A stretch of DNA of 64,000 bases, from the NCBI RefSeq assembly GCF_015482585.1, contig NZ_CP049742.1:2635001-2699000 (forward strand), read 5' to 3'. This document shows positions 1-9,326 of the stretch, in pieces (within the stretch, counting starts at the first letter, position 1; each line of letters opens with the position of its first letter). The stretch comes from Mangrovibacillus cuniculi. GTDB lineage: Bacteria > Bacillota > Bacilli > Bacillales > R1DC41. The notes under the pieces were generated by a model that was given only the letters and a program-made list of their open reading frames with translations, made no database searches and was not told the DNA's origin. The translations under genes and the position numbers were made by a program.

Positions 1-720
1 CTCCTAATTGAAGACCTTGGACTCTTATTCTCTTCTACAGGTAAAAATACTGGACCTTCATGAGTTTAAGGAGCTCTTATTCTCTCCTACGCGTAAAATT
101 CCTTGTCCTTCGTGAGTTTAAGACGCTCTTATTCTCTTCTACGGGCAGAAATCCTCGTCCTTCATGAGTTTAAGACGCCCTTATTCTCTCCTACGGGCAG
201 AAATTCTCGTCCTTCATGAGTTTAAGACGCTCTTATTCTCTTCTACGGGCAGAAATCCTGGGTCTTCGTGAGTTTAAGGCGCTCTTATTCTCTTCTCAGC
301 TCTCAAAACTACACCCCAGATGTGTATTGAACGTCTCTATTCTCTTCTCAACTCTTCAAACTCCTTCCCAGATGTGTATAGAACGCCTCTATTCTCTCCT
401 CAACTATCCAAACTCCTTCCCAGATGTGTATAGAACGCCTCTATTCTCTCCTCAGCTCGCCAAACTCCTTCCCAGATGTGTATAGAACGCCTCTATTCTC
501 TCCTCAACTCTCCAAACCCCTCCCCAGATGAGTATAGAACGCCTCTATTCTCTCCTCAGCTCCCAAAACTCCTCCCCAGATGTGTATAGAACGCCTCTAT
601 TCTCTCCTCAGCTCCCAAAACTCCTCCCCAGATGTGTATAGAATCCCCCTATTCTCTCCTCAGCTCCCAAAACCCCTCCCTAGACGAGTTTTAAACAACC
701 ATATTCTCAAGTAATCCGAA
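1..720. repeat. 52-bp tandem repeat array, family 1
   Basis: An anchor TATTCTC recurs at 26, 78, 130, 182, 234, 286, 338, 390, 442, 494, 546, 598, 650 and 702, that is 14 times at exactly 52-bp steps with no indel. Units up to about 290 carry TGAGTTTAAG and an ACGGGCAGAAAT-type variable part. Units from about 290 to 690 carry CAGATGTGTATAGAAC instead, in the same phase. A short open frame across the array is low-complexity and follows the repeat, so I do not call a gene. The array may continue left of the window. Confidence 0.95.
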
Positions 721-897
721 AGATTTTCAAACACATATCCCCTCCAACCTAATCGTTCAGCTCTTCACACAATCATATAATTAGATTACTGTCACAACAA
801 AGTGATAACATAGAAGAAAATAGGTATTATATAACCCATTCAAAACGGGAAAGATAAGTGGGTGACGTTTTTTTGTGCAGAGTTAGCAAGTTTTCCT

Positions 898-951
898 TTG
901 ACAAAAAGATCGTTATATATAATAATAAATATCGAATTAGAATTATTATAA
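898..951 (+). promoter_or_regulatory. ahpC promoter with PerR-type operator
   Basis: TTGACA at 898-903 is a -35 candidate. TATAAT at 918-923 (short 14-nt spacing) or AATAAT at 921-926 (17-nt spacing) could be the -10. TTAGAATTATTATAA at 937-951 matches the Bacillus Per box TTATAATNATTATAA at all but one defined position and overlaps the expected transcription start, as expected for peroxide-inducible repression by PerR. The regulator assignment is inferred from the box and from known PerR control of ahpCF in Bacillus. Confidence 0.7.
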
Positions 952-973
952 TTAACTGAGGAGGAATTTCGAT

Positions 974-1537
974 ATGGCATTAATCGGAACTGAAGTAAAA
1001 CCTTTTGCAGCAAAAGCATTCCACAATGGAGATTTCATCGACGTAACAGAAGAAAATTTCAAAGGTAAGTGGAGCGTAGTTTGCTTCTATCCTGCAGATT
1101 TCACATTCGTATGTCCTACTGAGTTAGGTGACCTACAAGACCAATACGCTACTCTTAAAGATCTTGGCGTAGAAGTTTACTCTGTATCCACTGATACTCA
1201 TTTCACTCATAAAGCATGGCACGATCATTCAGAGACAATTAACAAAATTGAGTACATCATGATTGGTGACCCATCTCAAAAGATCTCTCGTAACTTCGAA
1301 GTACTAAATGAAGAAGATGGTCTTGCTGAGCGTGGTACGTTCATCATCGATCCAGATGGCGTTATCCAAACTGTTGAAATTAATGCTGGCGGTATCGGCC
1401 GTGATGCAAGCTCTCTAGTAAATAAAATTAAAGCAGCACAATATGTACGTAAAAACCCAGGTGAAGTTTGTCCAGCTAAATGGGAAGAGGGTTCTGAAAC
1501 ATTAACTCCAGGACTTGACCTAGTAGGTAAAATTTAA
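974..1537 (+). CDS. ahpC: Alkyl hydroperoxide reductase subunit C (2-Cys peroxiredoxin)
   Basis: A 187-residue cytosolic peroxidase that reduces H2O2, organic hydroperoxides and peroxynitrite; AhpF recycles it. The peroxidatic cysteine is C47 in FVCPTE and the resolving cysteine is C166 in EVCPAKW, with the usual C-terminal tail, so it is a full-length typical 2-Cys AhpC. GAGGAGGAA lies about 8 nt before the ATG. It is first in a two-gene operon with ahpF, 13 nt apart, behind a PerR-like box. Nothing looks unusual. Confidence 0.97.
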   Translation: MALIGTEVKPFAAKAFHNGDFIDVTEENFKGKWSVVCFYPADFTFVCPTELGDLQDQYATLKDLGVEVYSVSTDTHFTHKAWHDHSETINKIEYIMIGDPSQKISRNFEVLNEEDGLAERGTFIIDPDGVIQTVEINAGGIGRDASSLVNKIKAAQYVRKNPGEVCPAKWEEGSETLTPGLDLVGKI

Positions 1538-1550
1538 GGAGTCTGATTAA

Positions 1551-3080
1551 ATGTTATTAGATGCAAATATCAAAGCACAGCTAGAACAATATCTTCAGTT
1601 ATTAGAGAGTGATATTCTGCTTAAAGTTAGTGCCGGGGAAGATAAAGTATCTCATGACATGCTACGACTTGTAGACGAGTTAGCTACGATGTCTCCTCGC
1701 ATTAAAGTAGAAACAACTGAGTTAGAACGCACACCGAGCTTCAGTGTTAATCGTATTGGAGAAGATACAGGTGTAACATTTGCTGGAGTTCCACTAGGAC
1801 ATGAGTTTACGTCCTTAGTACTTGCACTACTTCAAGTAAGTGGTCGTGCGCCAAAAGTTGATGAAAAAGTTATTGAGCAAATTAAAAACATTAAAGGTGA
1901 CTATCACTTTGAGTCTTATATCAGCTTAAGCTGTCATAACTGCCCAGATGTGGTACAAGCTCTAAATGTAATGAGTGTTCTTAACGAAGGTATCACGCAT
2001 ACTATGATCGACGGTGCAGCTTATAAAGAAGAAGTAGAAAGCAAACAAATTATGGCGGTTCCAACTGTCTTCCTTAACGGAGAAGAATTTGGTGGCGGTC
2101 GTATGACGTTAGAAGAAATTTTAAACAAAATGGGTAGTGGCCCAGATGCAGCAGAGTTCGCTGATAAAGATCCATACGATGTACTTGTTGTTGGTGGCGG
2201 TCCTGCTGGTGCAAGTGCAGCTATATATGCTGCGCGTAAAGGTATTCGCACAGGGCTTATAGCCGAGCGCTTTGGTGGACAGGTTATGGACACGATGGGC
2301 ATCGAAAACTTTATCAGTGTTCCGAAAACAGAAGGTCCTAAACTTGTAGCAAGCTTAGAGGAACATGTAAAGGATTACGACATTGACGTAATGAATTTAC
2401 AACGTGCTCGCAGCTTAGAGAAAAAAGACCTTGTCGAAATCGAGCTAGAAAATGGCGCGATTCTAAAGAGTAAAACAGTTATTCTTTCTACAGGTGCTCG
2501 TTGGCGTAATGTTGGCGTTCCTGGGGAAAAAGAATTCAAGAACAAAGGTGTTGCTTACTGCCCTCACTGTGACGGTCCTTTATTTGAAGGAAAACGCGTT
2601 GCGGTAATTGGTGGAGGTAACTCTGGAGTAGAAGCTGCGATTGACTTAGCAGGTATCGTAAAGCATGTTACGGTTCTTGAGTTCAATGCTGAATTAAAAG
2701 CAGATGCTGTTTTACAAAAACGACTTCATAGTTTACCAAATGTAACTGTCGTGACGAATGCACAAACGCAAGAAATTACTGGTACAGATACAGTGAACGG
2801 TATTACGTATATGGATCGTGAAACAGAAGAAGTAAAACATGTAGAATTAGAAGGTGTATTTGTTCAAATCGGTCTTGTTCCGAATACAGAGTGGTTAGGC
2901 GAAGAGTTTGAACGCACTCGTATTGGTGAGCTTGTTGTCGATAAGCAAGGTGCAACATCTGTACCTGGCGTTTTCGCAGCAGGTGATTGTACAGACACAA
3001 TGTTTAAACAAATTATCATTTCAATGGGATCTGGTGCTACTGCAGCATTAGGCGCATTTGATTATTTGATTCGTAACTAA
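1551..3080 (+). CDS. ahpF: Alkyl hydroperoxide reductase subunit F
   Basis: A 509-residue NADH-dependent flavoprotein disulfide reductase that passes electrons to AhpC. The N-terminal tandem thioredoxin-fold domain (about 1-200) carries the C128-H-N-C131 redox pair. The FAD-binding GGGPAG lies at 215-220 and the NADH-binding GGGNSG at 354-359. The core redox pair is C337-P-H-C340, and a C-terminal GVFAAGDC flavin motif is present. Length and domain order match full AhpF rather than a short thioredoxin reductase. A hairpin terminator follows directly. Confidence 0.97.
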   Translation: MLLDANIKAQLEQYLQLLESDILLKVSAGEDKVSHDMLRLVDELATMSPRIKVETTELERTPSFSVNRIGEDTGVTFAGVPLGHEFTSLVLALLQVSGRAPKVDEKVIEQIKNIKGDYHFESYISLSCHNCPDVVQALNVMSVLNEGITHTMIDGAAYKEEVESKQIMAVPTVFLNGEEFGGGRMTLEEILNKMGSGPDAAEFADKDPYDVLVVGGGPAGASAAIYAARKGIRTGLIAERFGGQVMDTMGIENFISVPKTEGPKLVASLEEHVKDYDIDVMNLQRARSLEKKDLVEIELENGAILKSKTVILSTGARWRNVGVPGEKEFKNKGVAYCPHCDGPLFEGKRVAVIGGGNSGVEAAIDLAGIVKHVTVLEFNAELKADAVLQKRLHSLPNVTVVTNAQTQEITGTDTVNGITYMDRETEEVKHVELEGVFVQIGLVPNTEWLGEEFERTRIGELVVDKQGATSVPGVFAAGDCTDTMFKQIIISMGSGATAALGAFDYLIRN

Positions 3081-3081
3081 A

Positions 3082-3118
3082 GAAAAAACCCTTCCACCGT
3101 GAAGGGTTTTTTCTTTTT
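3082..3118. terminator. Bidirectional intrinsic terminator between ahpF and the receptor gene
   Basis: Stem AACCCTTC / GAAGGGTT with a short CACCGT-type loop, A-rich on the left and T-rich on the right, so it can stop transcription from both convergent genes. Confidence 0.85.
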
Positions 3119-3959
3119 AAAGTTTAGCAGCATATTGATTTAACTTTTTACTCATTTCTTCGATTTCGTTCATAAATGAAGCAACTTCTTCCGTAGACAT
3201 AGCTTGATGTGTTCCAACCGAAACTACTTGTTCTACAACTGTTTTAATCTCATCTATGGATTCCTGCATTTGAAGTAAGGTGTTACTAATTTTTTCTGTA
3301 GAAGCAAGTGTATCTTGCGAAAGCTTACGAATTTCTTTTGCCACAATATTAAATCCTCTACCCTTTTCTCCAGCATGAGCTGCTTCAATAGAGGCATTGA
3401 TTCCTAAAATGTTGGTTTTGTTTGCAATATTTTTGATGAATTGAATTACTTCATCTGTATTATTCATTGCTTCTACCGCTTGATTAGATTGTGCTAAGAG
3501 AGTTTGACTAACAGCTGCTAATCCTTCTGCTTTATTATGTATGGTGGTTACTCGTTGATTTGCTTGTGATAAAGACTGAAAAATTTGATCAGATATTTTT
3601 CGTAGTTCTCTCTCGTTTTGTTCTTGCATTTGGATTGCAATTGCGCCTATTACTGACCCATCTTCAACTATAGGGTAAGCAAGTCCCGTAAAAGAAACAC
3701 CAAAAAAGTGTTCTGGAACTTCTTCTTTTATAGCTTTATTATGACGAATACAGTCAGCTAACGGTTCCTGAGGGTCTATTTTCCTCCCTGGACTAGCTCC
3801 TATATTTATTTTCTTTCCCGGATAGTATGCAATCCACTCATTTCTATTTGCGATTCCAATTCCAATATCAGGAAGCATCGCATGAATGGTTGGGATTACT
3901 TGTACAAACATATCTAACTTACTTTGTAACGTAGTGTTAGTGGATCGAACTTCAATCAT
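3117..3959 (-). CDS. Soluble methyl-accepting chemotaxis-type receptor (YfmS-like)
   Basis: A 280-residue protein without a membrane segment. The N-terminal part (about 1-125) looks like a small sensor domain. The C-terminal part (about 130-280) is a short MCP signalling domain with the hairpin-tip region around NKTNILGINASIEAAHAGE. Size and layout resemble the soluble B. subtilis receptor YfmS. It probably signals to CheA/CheW or a related kinase; the ligand is unknown. The gene stands alone and ends on the terminator shared with ahpF. The start is the ATG with GAGGTTG about 7 nt upstream. Confidence 0.85.
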   Translation of the reverse strand: MIEVRSTNTTLQSKLDMFVQVIPTIHAMLPDIGIGIANRNEWIAYYPGKKINIGASPGRKIDPQEPLADCIRHNKAIKEEVPEHFFGVSFTGLAYPIVEDGSVIGAIAIQMQEQNERELRKISDQIFQSLSQANQRVTTIHNKAEGLAAVSQTLLAQSNQAVEAMNNTDEVIQFIKNIANKTNILGINASIEAAHAGEKGRGFNIVAKEIRKLSQDTLASTEKISNTLLQMQESIDEIKTVVEQVVSVGTHQAMSTEEVASFMNEIEEMSKKLNQYAAKL

Positions 3960-4051
3960 ACTTTCAACCTCGCTGAATTTTATATATATCTAGTACAATT
4001 TAACTATATAGGATAAATGGAGTATTGAAAAACTTGGTTGTGCAATTAATA

Positions 4052-4083
4052 GAAAAAAAGACTGCTTTTCAACAGTCTTTTCT
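4052..4083 (-). terminator. Terminator of degV
   Basis: On the minus strand the stem AAGACTGTTG / CAGTCTT is followed by a run of T, 8 nt beyond the degV stop. Confidence 0.85.
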
Positions 4084-4090
4084 CCAGTTC

Positions 4091-4954
4091 TTATTTCTCC
4101 ACGAAAAACATCGATATCGCACCTAAACCAACATGCGTTCCAACAGACACTCCCATTTGCATAATGTGTATATCGCCAGTAAAGTCTGTATCCATTAGTA
4201 ACTTAGCTTTCAAATTCTCCGCTACTTTAATATCAGACGTGTACCCAATGATAAGAAAATCTGTCACAGTAGTCTCGTTACGTTTAATGAATTCTTGCGT
4301 GTAATGTTTTAATACTCTTTTAAGTCCTCGTTCCTTCCCCACAATTGCCCCGCGTCCATCTTTCATAGACATAATCGGCTTTAACATTAGTACTTTTCCA
4401 ATCATGGCAGAAGTGTTCGTCAATCGACCACTCTTAATCAGATGATCTAAGTCATCAACAGATAAGAAGTGCTTCACTTTTTTCTTATATTGTTCGTTAA
4501 ATGCTATGATTTCTTCAAAAGAAGCTCCTTGTTCTCTCATCATGGCACTCTTTAATACTAACCATCCACTTCCATGACTCATACATTTCGAATCTACTAC
4601 GTGAATTTGCACAATCGAATCTGGAAACTCTTCATAGAAATAATCTTTCGCTAACACCGCAGACTGATAAGAACCACTAGTTCCACTAGACATGCAGATA
4701 CAAAGAATTTCTTGATGTCCTTCTTCTACTGCTTGTTTCATAATAGATACGTATTCTGCAGGACTAGGCATTCCAGTGGTTGGAAATTCAGGTAGCGCTT
4801 CCAAAAGTCCGTAAAACTCATCTGGTTGGATATCTATTCTATCTCTATATGTTTTTCCTTCAATGTTGATTGTTAGTGGAGCTAAGCTGATATTGTACTT
4901 TTCGAGTACTGCATCAGATAAATCACAAGTTGAATCAGCCATCAATTTAATCAT
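4091..4954 (-). CDS. DegV family fatty-acid-binding protein
   Basis: A 287-residue protein that reads as DegV from end to end. It starts with MIKLMADSTCDL, has the FPTTGMPSPAEY and SSGTSGSYQSA segments that form the fatty-acid-binding cleft, and the C-terminal GVSVGTHVGLGA motif. DegV/FakB proteins bind fatty acids and can present them to the kinase FakA for phosphorylation and entry into phospholipid synthesis. No fakA is visible here, so the role in this cell is inferred from the family. GGAGG lies 6 nt before the ATG. It is a single-gene unit with its own terminator. Confidence 0.93.
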   Translation of the reverse strand: MIKLMADSTCDLSDAVLEKYNISLAPLTINIEGKTYRDRIDIQPDEFYGLLEALPEFPTTGMPSPAEYVSIMKQAVEEGHQEILCICMSSGTSGSYQSAVLAKDYFYEEFPDSIVQIHVVDSKCMSHGSGWLVLKSAMMREQGASFEEIIAFNEQYKKKVKHFLSVDDLDHLIKSGRLTNTSAMIGKVLMLKPIMSMKDGRGAIVGKERGLKRVLKHYTQEFIKRNETTVTDFLIIGYTSDIKVAENLKAKLLMDTDFTGDIHIMQMGVSVGTHVGLGAISMFFVEK

Positions 4955-5002
4955 TAAAATCCTCCATGAGAACTATTGTATTTTTTATCCATTTAAAGAG
5001 CT

Positions 5003-5036
5003 AAAGGCCTATTCCCATCGTACATGGAAATAGGCT
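5003..5036. other. Isolated 11-bp inverted repeat in the degV-guaC intergenic region
   Basis: GCCTATT-c-CCAT and ATGG-a-AATAGGC pair around a CGTAC loop. No T-run follows on either strand, so it is not a standard terminator. It lies between the divergent degV and guaC promoters. Function unknown. Confidence 0.5.
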
Positions 5037-5131
5037 AATTGACTATGAAAAAAATAATGGAAGTTGGGATATTAATCGTAATTGTTACAACTTTTCTACT
5101 TCTACAGATAAAAATATTTGAACTTTCTACT

Positions 5132-5160
5132 TTGACACCAGTGATAATATCAAGTAAACT
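5132..5160 (+). promoter_or_regulatory. Sigma-A type promoter of guaC
   Basis: TTGACA at 5132-5137 and TAAACT at 5155-5160 with a 17-nt spacer, about 65 nt upstream of the guaC start. Confidence 0.75.
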
Positions 5161-5224
5161 ATCAAATGTACGAACAATTACAATTTAATTAACATAAAAT
5201 ATTCGGCTTTAGGAGTGTTTAGTG

Positions 5225-6208
5225 ATGGAGAACGTATTTGATTACGAAGATATTCAATTAATACCCGCAAAATGCATAGTAGAAAGTCGTTCAGAGTGTG
5301 ATACTTCTGTTACGTTTGGTAAACACACGTTTAAACTTCCTGTTGTACCAGCTAACATGCAAACAATCATTGATGAGAAGGTTGCCACATATCTTGCGGA
5401 GAATAAATACTTCTATATTATGCATCGATTCAATCCAGAGACTCGTGTATCATTTATCAAGGATATGCATGCAAAAGGATTAATTGCCTCTATTAGTGTA
5501 GGAGTAAAAGAAGAAGAATACGACTTTGTAGAAGAATTAGCGCAACTTGACTTAACACCAGAATACATTACGATTGATATTGCTCACGGACACTCTAATG
5601 CTGTCATTCGAATGATTCAGCATATAAAAACTCACTTACCAGAAAGCTTTGTCATCGCTGGAAATGTTGGAACGCCTGAAGCTGTTAGAGAATTGGAGCA
5701 TGCAGGTGCAGATGCAACAAAGGTAGGAATTGGACCTGGTAAGGTATGTATTACAAAAATTAAAACGGGATTTGGTACAGGTGGTTGGCAATTAGCAGCG
5801 CTTCGCTGGTGTGCGAAAGCAGCGACGAAACCAATAATTGCTGACGGTGGAATCCGTACACACGGAGATATCGCGAAATCTGTACGTTTCGGAGCTTCTA
5901 TGGTCATGATTGGTTCTTTATTTGCAGGTCACGAAGAGTCACCTGGAACAATCGTGGAACAAGATGGTAAATTGTTTAAAGAGTACTTTGGTTCTGCATC
6001 TGAGTTCCAAAAAGGCGAAAAAAAGAACGTAGAAGGAAAGAAAATGTTCGTACAGTACAAAGGTGCGCTTCAAGATACGCTGACAGAAATGGAGCAAGAT
6101 CTTCAATCTTCTATTTCTTATGCAGGTGGAACGAAGCTAGAGGCTATACGTACGGTGGATTATGTTGTGGTGAAGAATTCTATTTTTAATGGGGATAAAA
6201 CGTACTAA
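5225..6208 (+). CDS. guaC: GMP reductase
   Basis: A 327-residue enzyme that converts GMP to IMP with NADPH, releasing ammonia, in purine salvage. The sequence is near-identical in layout to B. subtilis GuaC. The catalytic cysteine is C175 in GPGKVCITK. The IMPDH/GMPR barrel motifs ITIDIAHGH and [12 protein letters not shown] are present, and no CBS domain is inserted. A GTG at 5222 is also possible, but the ATG at 5225 fits family N-termini ([12 protein letters not shown]) and sits 9 nt from AGGAG. Confidence 0.96.
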   Translation: MENVFDYEDIQLIPAKCIVESRSECDTSVTFGKHTFKLPVVPANMQTIIDEKVATYLAENKYFYIMHRFNPETRVSFIKDMHAKGLIASISVGVKEEEYDFVEELAQLDLTPEYITIDIAHGHSNAVIRMIQHIKTHLPESFVIAGNVGTPEAVRELEHAGADATKVGIGPGKVCITKIKTGFGTGGWQLAALRWCAKAATKPIIADGGIRTHGDIAKSVRFGASMVMIGSLFAGHEESPGTIVEQDGKLFKEYFGSASEFQKGEKKNVEGKKMFVQYKGALQDTLTEMEQDLQSSISYAGGTKLEAIRTVDYVVVKNSIFNGDKTY

Positions 6209-6218
6209 TTCTAAATAA

Positions 6219-6250
6219 GAAGGCATGATGTAAAATTCATGCCTTTTATA
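6219..6250. terminator. Terminator between convergent guaC and tyrS
   Basis: Stem AAGGCATGA / TTCATGCCTT followed by TTTATAATTT on the plus strand; A-rich on the other side, so it may work for both genes. Confidence 0.8.
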
Positions 6251-6254
6251 ATTT

Positions 6255-7469
6255 CTATTTCACTATTTTAAAAAATCGCTTCTTCCCAATCTGCAGCACA
6301 TCACCACAAATCATCACTCTCTGCATCTCATCTAGCTCAATTTTCTCTCCATTAATCGCGACACCGTTTTGTTTCACCAAGCGATGGAATTCACTTTTAC
6401 TATGAATAACTCCTTCTTTCATTAATAACGGTAAAATATCCACTAACAAATCCTTCTCTACCTCAAGCACTAAATCGGGAATATTATCAGGTATTTTACG
6501 TTGTTGAAAAGCAATTTGAAAAAACTTCTCCGCTTCCAACATAGCTTCTTCCCCGTGGTATAACGTTGTAATAATCCTCGCTAACTCTAGCTTAATATCC
6601 CTTGGATTCTCTCCATTTTCTAATTTTCTTTGGATCTTCTCCACACGATTTGGATGTTCATCTGTCGCTAACTCAAAGTACTTCATCACTAACGAATCTG
6701 GCACCTCCATCACCTTCTTAAACATCACTTCCGGCGCTTCCATTATGCCGATATAGTTACCAAGACTCTTACTCATCTTCTCTTTACCATCTAGCCCTTC
6801 TAAAAGTGGCATAAAAATAGCAATCTGCTTTTCCTGGTCGAAGTGCTTTTGTAACGTACGCCCCATTAAAATATTAAAGGTTTGGTCCGTACCCCCAAGT
6901 TCAATATCCGCTTGTAATTCGACAGAATCGTATGCTTGCATCAATGGGTAGAAAAACTCGTGAATGCCGATTGGTACTTGTGTTTCATAGCGTTTTTTAA
7001 AATCTTCTCTTTCTAAAATTCTTGCAACAGAAGTAGTTGCGGCTAACCTAATGACTTCTTCAAACGTTAAAGCAGACAACCACTCACTGTTAAATCGTAT
7101 CGTTGTCTTCTTAGGATCCAGCACGCGTTGGATTTGTTCAAAGTAAGTAGCAGCATTCGCTTTCACCACCTCATCACTCAACGCCACACGACCTTTCGCT
7201 TTCCCCGTTGGATCACCTATTCTTCCAGTAAAATCTCCAATAACGAAAATAGCTTCGTGCCCAAGGTCTTGCATTTGTTTTATTTTACGAAGAACGACTG
7301 CATGCCCTAAATGAATATCTGGTGCAGATGGATCTAATCCTAATTTAATTTTTAAAGGTCTTTGTTCTGCAAACGATTTTTCCAGTTTGTTGAGTAATTC
7401 CTGCTCCTCAATGATAGAGGATGACCCTTTTTTAATAATGGCTAACTGCTCTAATGGTTGAACTAACAT
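6255..7469 (-). CDS. tyrS: Tyrosyl-tRNA synthetase (TyrZ-type)
   Basis: A 404-residue class I synthetase that charges tRNA-Tyr. The HIGH-type motif is HLGH within DPSAPDIHLGH and the KMSKS loop is present as KEKMSKS. A C-terminal S4-like RNA-binding segment (about 340-404) follows. The N-terminal sequence resembles the second Bacillus tyrosyl-tRNA synthetase, TyrZ, more than TyrS, although the T-box leader is of the kind known for tyrS. It starts at the ATG behind AGGAGGG. Expression should rise when uncharged tRNA-Tyr accumulates. Confidence 0.93.
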   Translation of the reverse strand: MLVQPLEQLAIIKKGSSSIIEEQELLNKLEKSFAEQRPLKIKLGLDPSAPDIHLGHAVVLRKIKQMQDLGHEAIFVIGDFTGRIGDPTGKAKGRVALSDEVVKANAATYFEQIQRVLDPKKTTIRFNSEWLSALTFEEVIRLAATTSVARILEREDFKKRYETQVPIGIHEFFYPLMQAYDSVELQADIELGGTDQTFNILMGRTLQKHFDQEKQIAIFMPLLEGLDGKEKMSKSLGNYIGIMEAPEVMFKKVMEVPDSLVMKYFELATDEHPNRVEKIQRKLENGENPRDIKLELARIITTLYHGEEAMLEAEKFFQIAFQQRKIPDNIPDLVLEVEKDLLVDILPLLMKEGVIHSKSEFHRLVKQNGVAINGEKIELDEMQRVMICGDVLQIGKKRFFKIVK

Positions 7470-7561
7470 AGGAATGCCCTCCTTTAAATTTGGAAATGAA
7501 AATTGAGTTGAATCTAGCTACATTAATTTGACTACTCTGAGTTGTCTTATGGAATATGGAT

Positions 7562-7621
7562 ACTCATCTAAGTTCAAGCCACATCACGTGGCTAACGATG
7601 AGTTGTTACTGGTCACGTAAC
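7562..7621 (-). repeat. Dispersed post-terminator element, copy A
   Basis: ACTCATC (7562-7568) pairs with GATGAGT (7597-7603) and encloses GCCAC/GTGGC. GTTAC (7605-7609) pairs with GTAAC (7617-7621) around TGGTCAC. The GTAAC end abuts the U-tract of the T-box terminator, so this copy lies inside the tyrS leader between terminator and start codon. Similar sequences occur at 17777, 55765 and 62796. Confidence 0.85.
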
Positions 7622-7900
7622 AAAAAAACGCCCTTTAGGATATACCTAAAGGACGTTTTATGAACGTGTTACCACCTTTATTTGAGAACTACTCACGCAG
7701 CTCTCCTCCATAAGTACGGCCGAAGCGATACTTGTGCTTTGATGACGGACGCAACCCCGATGTAGCCTACTGTAAGTTCGGTACACAGCTCAGAGATGTA
7801 TTCACGCTAACTCCACATGGGCCTCTCAGCAACCGGCACCTTTCTGTTTGCTTCTGTTATCGCTACTGGTTCTCTTCATCGCTTTTAACGTATGAGAATA
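7622..7900 (-). promoter_or_regulatory. Tyrosine T-box leader of tyrS
   Basis: On the minus strand, the leader shows GAAGAGAACCAGTAG (AGUA-type motif of stem I), then GTGAATACATC with the tyrosine specifier TAC (7798-7800). The T-box sequence AAAGGTGGTAACACG lies at 7665-7679 and a strong terminator hairpin at 7622-7659 (CCTTTAGGTATATCCTAAAGG plus T-run). Uncharged tRNA-Tyr is expected to pair with both sites and favour the antiterminator. Element A separates the terminator from the gene. Confidence 0.93.
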
Positions 7901-7909
7901 TTGTTTCTT

Positions 7910-7937
7910 ATTATAAAGTGTTGGATGTAATTGTCAA
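7910..7937 (-). promoter_or_regulatory. Promoter of the tyrS T-box leader
   Basis: On the minus strand TTGACA (7932-7937) and TATAAT (7910-7915) are separated by 16 nt. The start of transcription would be near 7903, at the 5' end of the T-box. Confidence 0.85.
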
Positions 7938-7993
7938 GAAGATATTTTTACTTTATATAGTAATATGTACAACTAATAAATGTGCCATTCAAA

Positions 7994-8030
7994 ATAAAAA
8001 GGCAATGTTCGCTTTATCAACATTGCCTTC
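7994..8030 (-). terminator. Terminator of the SDR gene
   Basis: Minus-strand stem AAGGCAATGTT / AACATTGCCTT followed by TTTATTTTG. Confidence 0.85.
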
Positions 8031-8035
8031 TCCTA

Positions 8036-8755
8036 TTATGATGGATTCGTCGTCCACATACCAGCCATTTTCACAAAAACGCGAGGATGTAACTTTAACT
8101 GAGCAACCATTAATTCTGCCAAGTCTTCCGGTTGCATCATATTTTCTCCATCACCACTGATTAAATTTGCTTCTACTGCTAAATCAGTCGCCACCGTACT
8201 TGGTGTTAATGCGCTCACACGGATATTATGCTTTCTTACTTCTAACATTAGAGATTCCGTTAGACCAAGTACTGCAAACTTGGATGCACTATACGCACTT
8301 GTTACTGGTGCTCCTTTTTGACCCGCAGAAGAAGATACGTTAATAATATCTCCCGTTTTACGTTCAATCATCTCAGGAAGTACTGCTCTAGTAACGTTAT
8401 ACACTCCCATCAAGTTCACATCAATGATCTTTTGCCACTCTTCTGGAGAAAGATCTAAGAATCCACCGAATTTGGCAATACCAGCGTTGTTGATAAGGAT
8501 ATCAATTGGCCCAAGCTCTTGTTTTACTTGCCCCACGGCTTCTTGGATAGCTTCTAAATTTGTCACGTCTGCAACAGTTACAGTTGCCTTACCACCTAAC
8601 TTTTCTACTTCCGCTGCTACATTTTCTAGATTTTCACGAGTTGTACCAACTAGTCCTACATGAATACCTTCTTGCGCAAATGCTAGTGCTGTTGCACGTC
8701 CAATTCCACGTCCAGCTCCTGTAATCAGAGCTACCTTACCTTCTAACTTATTCAT
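8036..8755 (-). CDS. Short-chain dehydrogenase/reductase, YoxD-like
   Basis: A 239-residue NAD(P)-dependent oxidoreductase. The cofactor motif TGAGRGIG lies near 13-20, the NNAG motif near 88-91, and the catalytic Ser with YxxxK (YSASK) around 138-156. It resembles B. subtilis YoxD, often annotated as a 3-oxoacyl-ACP reductase homologue, but the substrate is not established. An upstream in-frame ATG at 8848 would add a non-homologous tail and run into the parS-like site. I chose 8755 because AGGAG precedes it and it gives the family N-terminus. Confidence 0.9.
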   Translation of the reverse strand: MNKLEGKVALITGAGRGIGRATALAFAQEGIHVGLVGTTRENLENVAAEVEKLGGKATVTVADVTNLEAIQEAVGQVKQELGPIDILINNAGIAKFGGFLDLSPEEWQKIIDVNLMGVYNVTRAVLPEMIERKTGDIINVSSSAGQKGAPVTSAYSASKFAVLGLTESLMLEVRKHNIRVSALTPSTVATDLAVEANLISGDGENMMQPEDLAELMVAQLKLHPRVFVKMAGMWTTNPS

Positions 8756-8831
8756 CGTATCACTCCTACACTTCTTGATTTTTGAAGTATAACAAAAAGT
8801 ATAGTGAAAACCTAAAATACAGCTTATAAAA

Positions 8832-8847
8832 TGTTCCACGTGTAACA
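8832..8847. other. parS-like ParB binding site, one mismatch
   Basis: TGTTCCACGTGTAACA differs at one base from the Bacillus parS consensus TGTTNCACGTGAAACA. It is intergenic, between the SDR and GNAT genes. Confidence 0.7.
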
Positions 8848-8855
8848 TTTTCCAA

Positions 8856-9326
8856 CTAACATTTTAATCCTTGCGACAACCGAATCATATCTCGACATTG
8901 AATCCCATTCTCAAAAATCTCCTCGTCATAATTCCTAACAAAGAAATCTTGATCGACTCCTATAATTCGAAAGCCACATTTTTGATAGAGCGCTAATTGA
9001 CCGATACTAGAATTCCCTGTACCAACTTCAATTGTTTTAAACCCTTTCATTCTCGCTCTCTCTACCGCATCTAACACTAACTGTTTTCCGATTCCCTTAC
9101 CATGATATTTCTCTACTACTGCAACATTAATTAATTCTACGTTTTCGTTAGAGGTTGGTAAAAGTACATATACACCTATGATTTCGGCTCCATCTTCTGC
9201 AACATAGCACTGACCTTTTTGAAGATACTCCTTCACTAACTCTTCCGAAGGATCAGCGAGTAACAACAAGTCTAGCGGAGGTGCTTCCATTTCATCTAAA
9301 CTTCTAATCTTCATCTTATTCTCCAT
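8856..9326 (-). CDS. GNAT acetyltransferase, YvbK-like
   Basis: A 156-residue Gcn5-related N-acetyltransferase. Acetyl-CoA-binding motif A reads [16 protein letters not shown] (about residues 68-83), followed by the [18 protein letters not shown] segment. The N-terminal [14 protein letters not shown] and the [10 protein letters not shown] end match B. subtilis YvbK closely. The acceptor is unknown. The start overlaps the end of the upstream oxidoreductase by 11 nt, so the two are probably co-transcribed. Confidence 0.88.
   Translation of the reverse strand: MENKMKIRSLDEMEAPPLDLLLLADPSEELVKEYLQKGQCYVAEDGAEIIGVYVLLPTSNENVELINVAVVEKYHGKGIGKQLVLDAVERARMKGFKTIEVGTGNSSIGQLALYQKCGFRIIGVDQDFFVRNYDEEIFENGIQCRDMIRLSQGLKC

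Noticed and set aside
216-485. An 89-codon open frame inside the first tandem array
   Set aside because: It follows the 52-bp repeat, is low-complexity, has no ribosome binding site, and 52 is not a multiple of 3, so units are read in shifting frames.
1-720. A CRISPR-like array
   Set aside because: No short direct repeat with unique spacers; the whole 52-bp unit repeats and diverges gradually, and no cas gene is present.
832-870. A hairpin-like ACCCA/TGGGT with a T-run before ahpC, considered as a riboswitch terminator
   Set aside because: The stem is only about 5 bp and it lies upstream of the ahpC promoter, so it cannot be part of its leader.
5045-5188. A 47-codon hydrophobic open frame upstream of guaC
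   Set aside because: No ribosome binding site, and the guaC -35/-10 elements lie inside it.
7732-8160. A plus-strand open frame of 142 codons opposite the tyrS leader
   Set aside because: It overlaps the T-box and its promoter and shows no protein-like composition.
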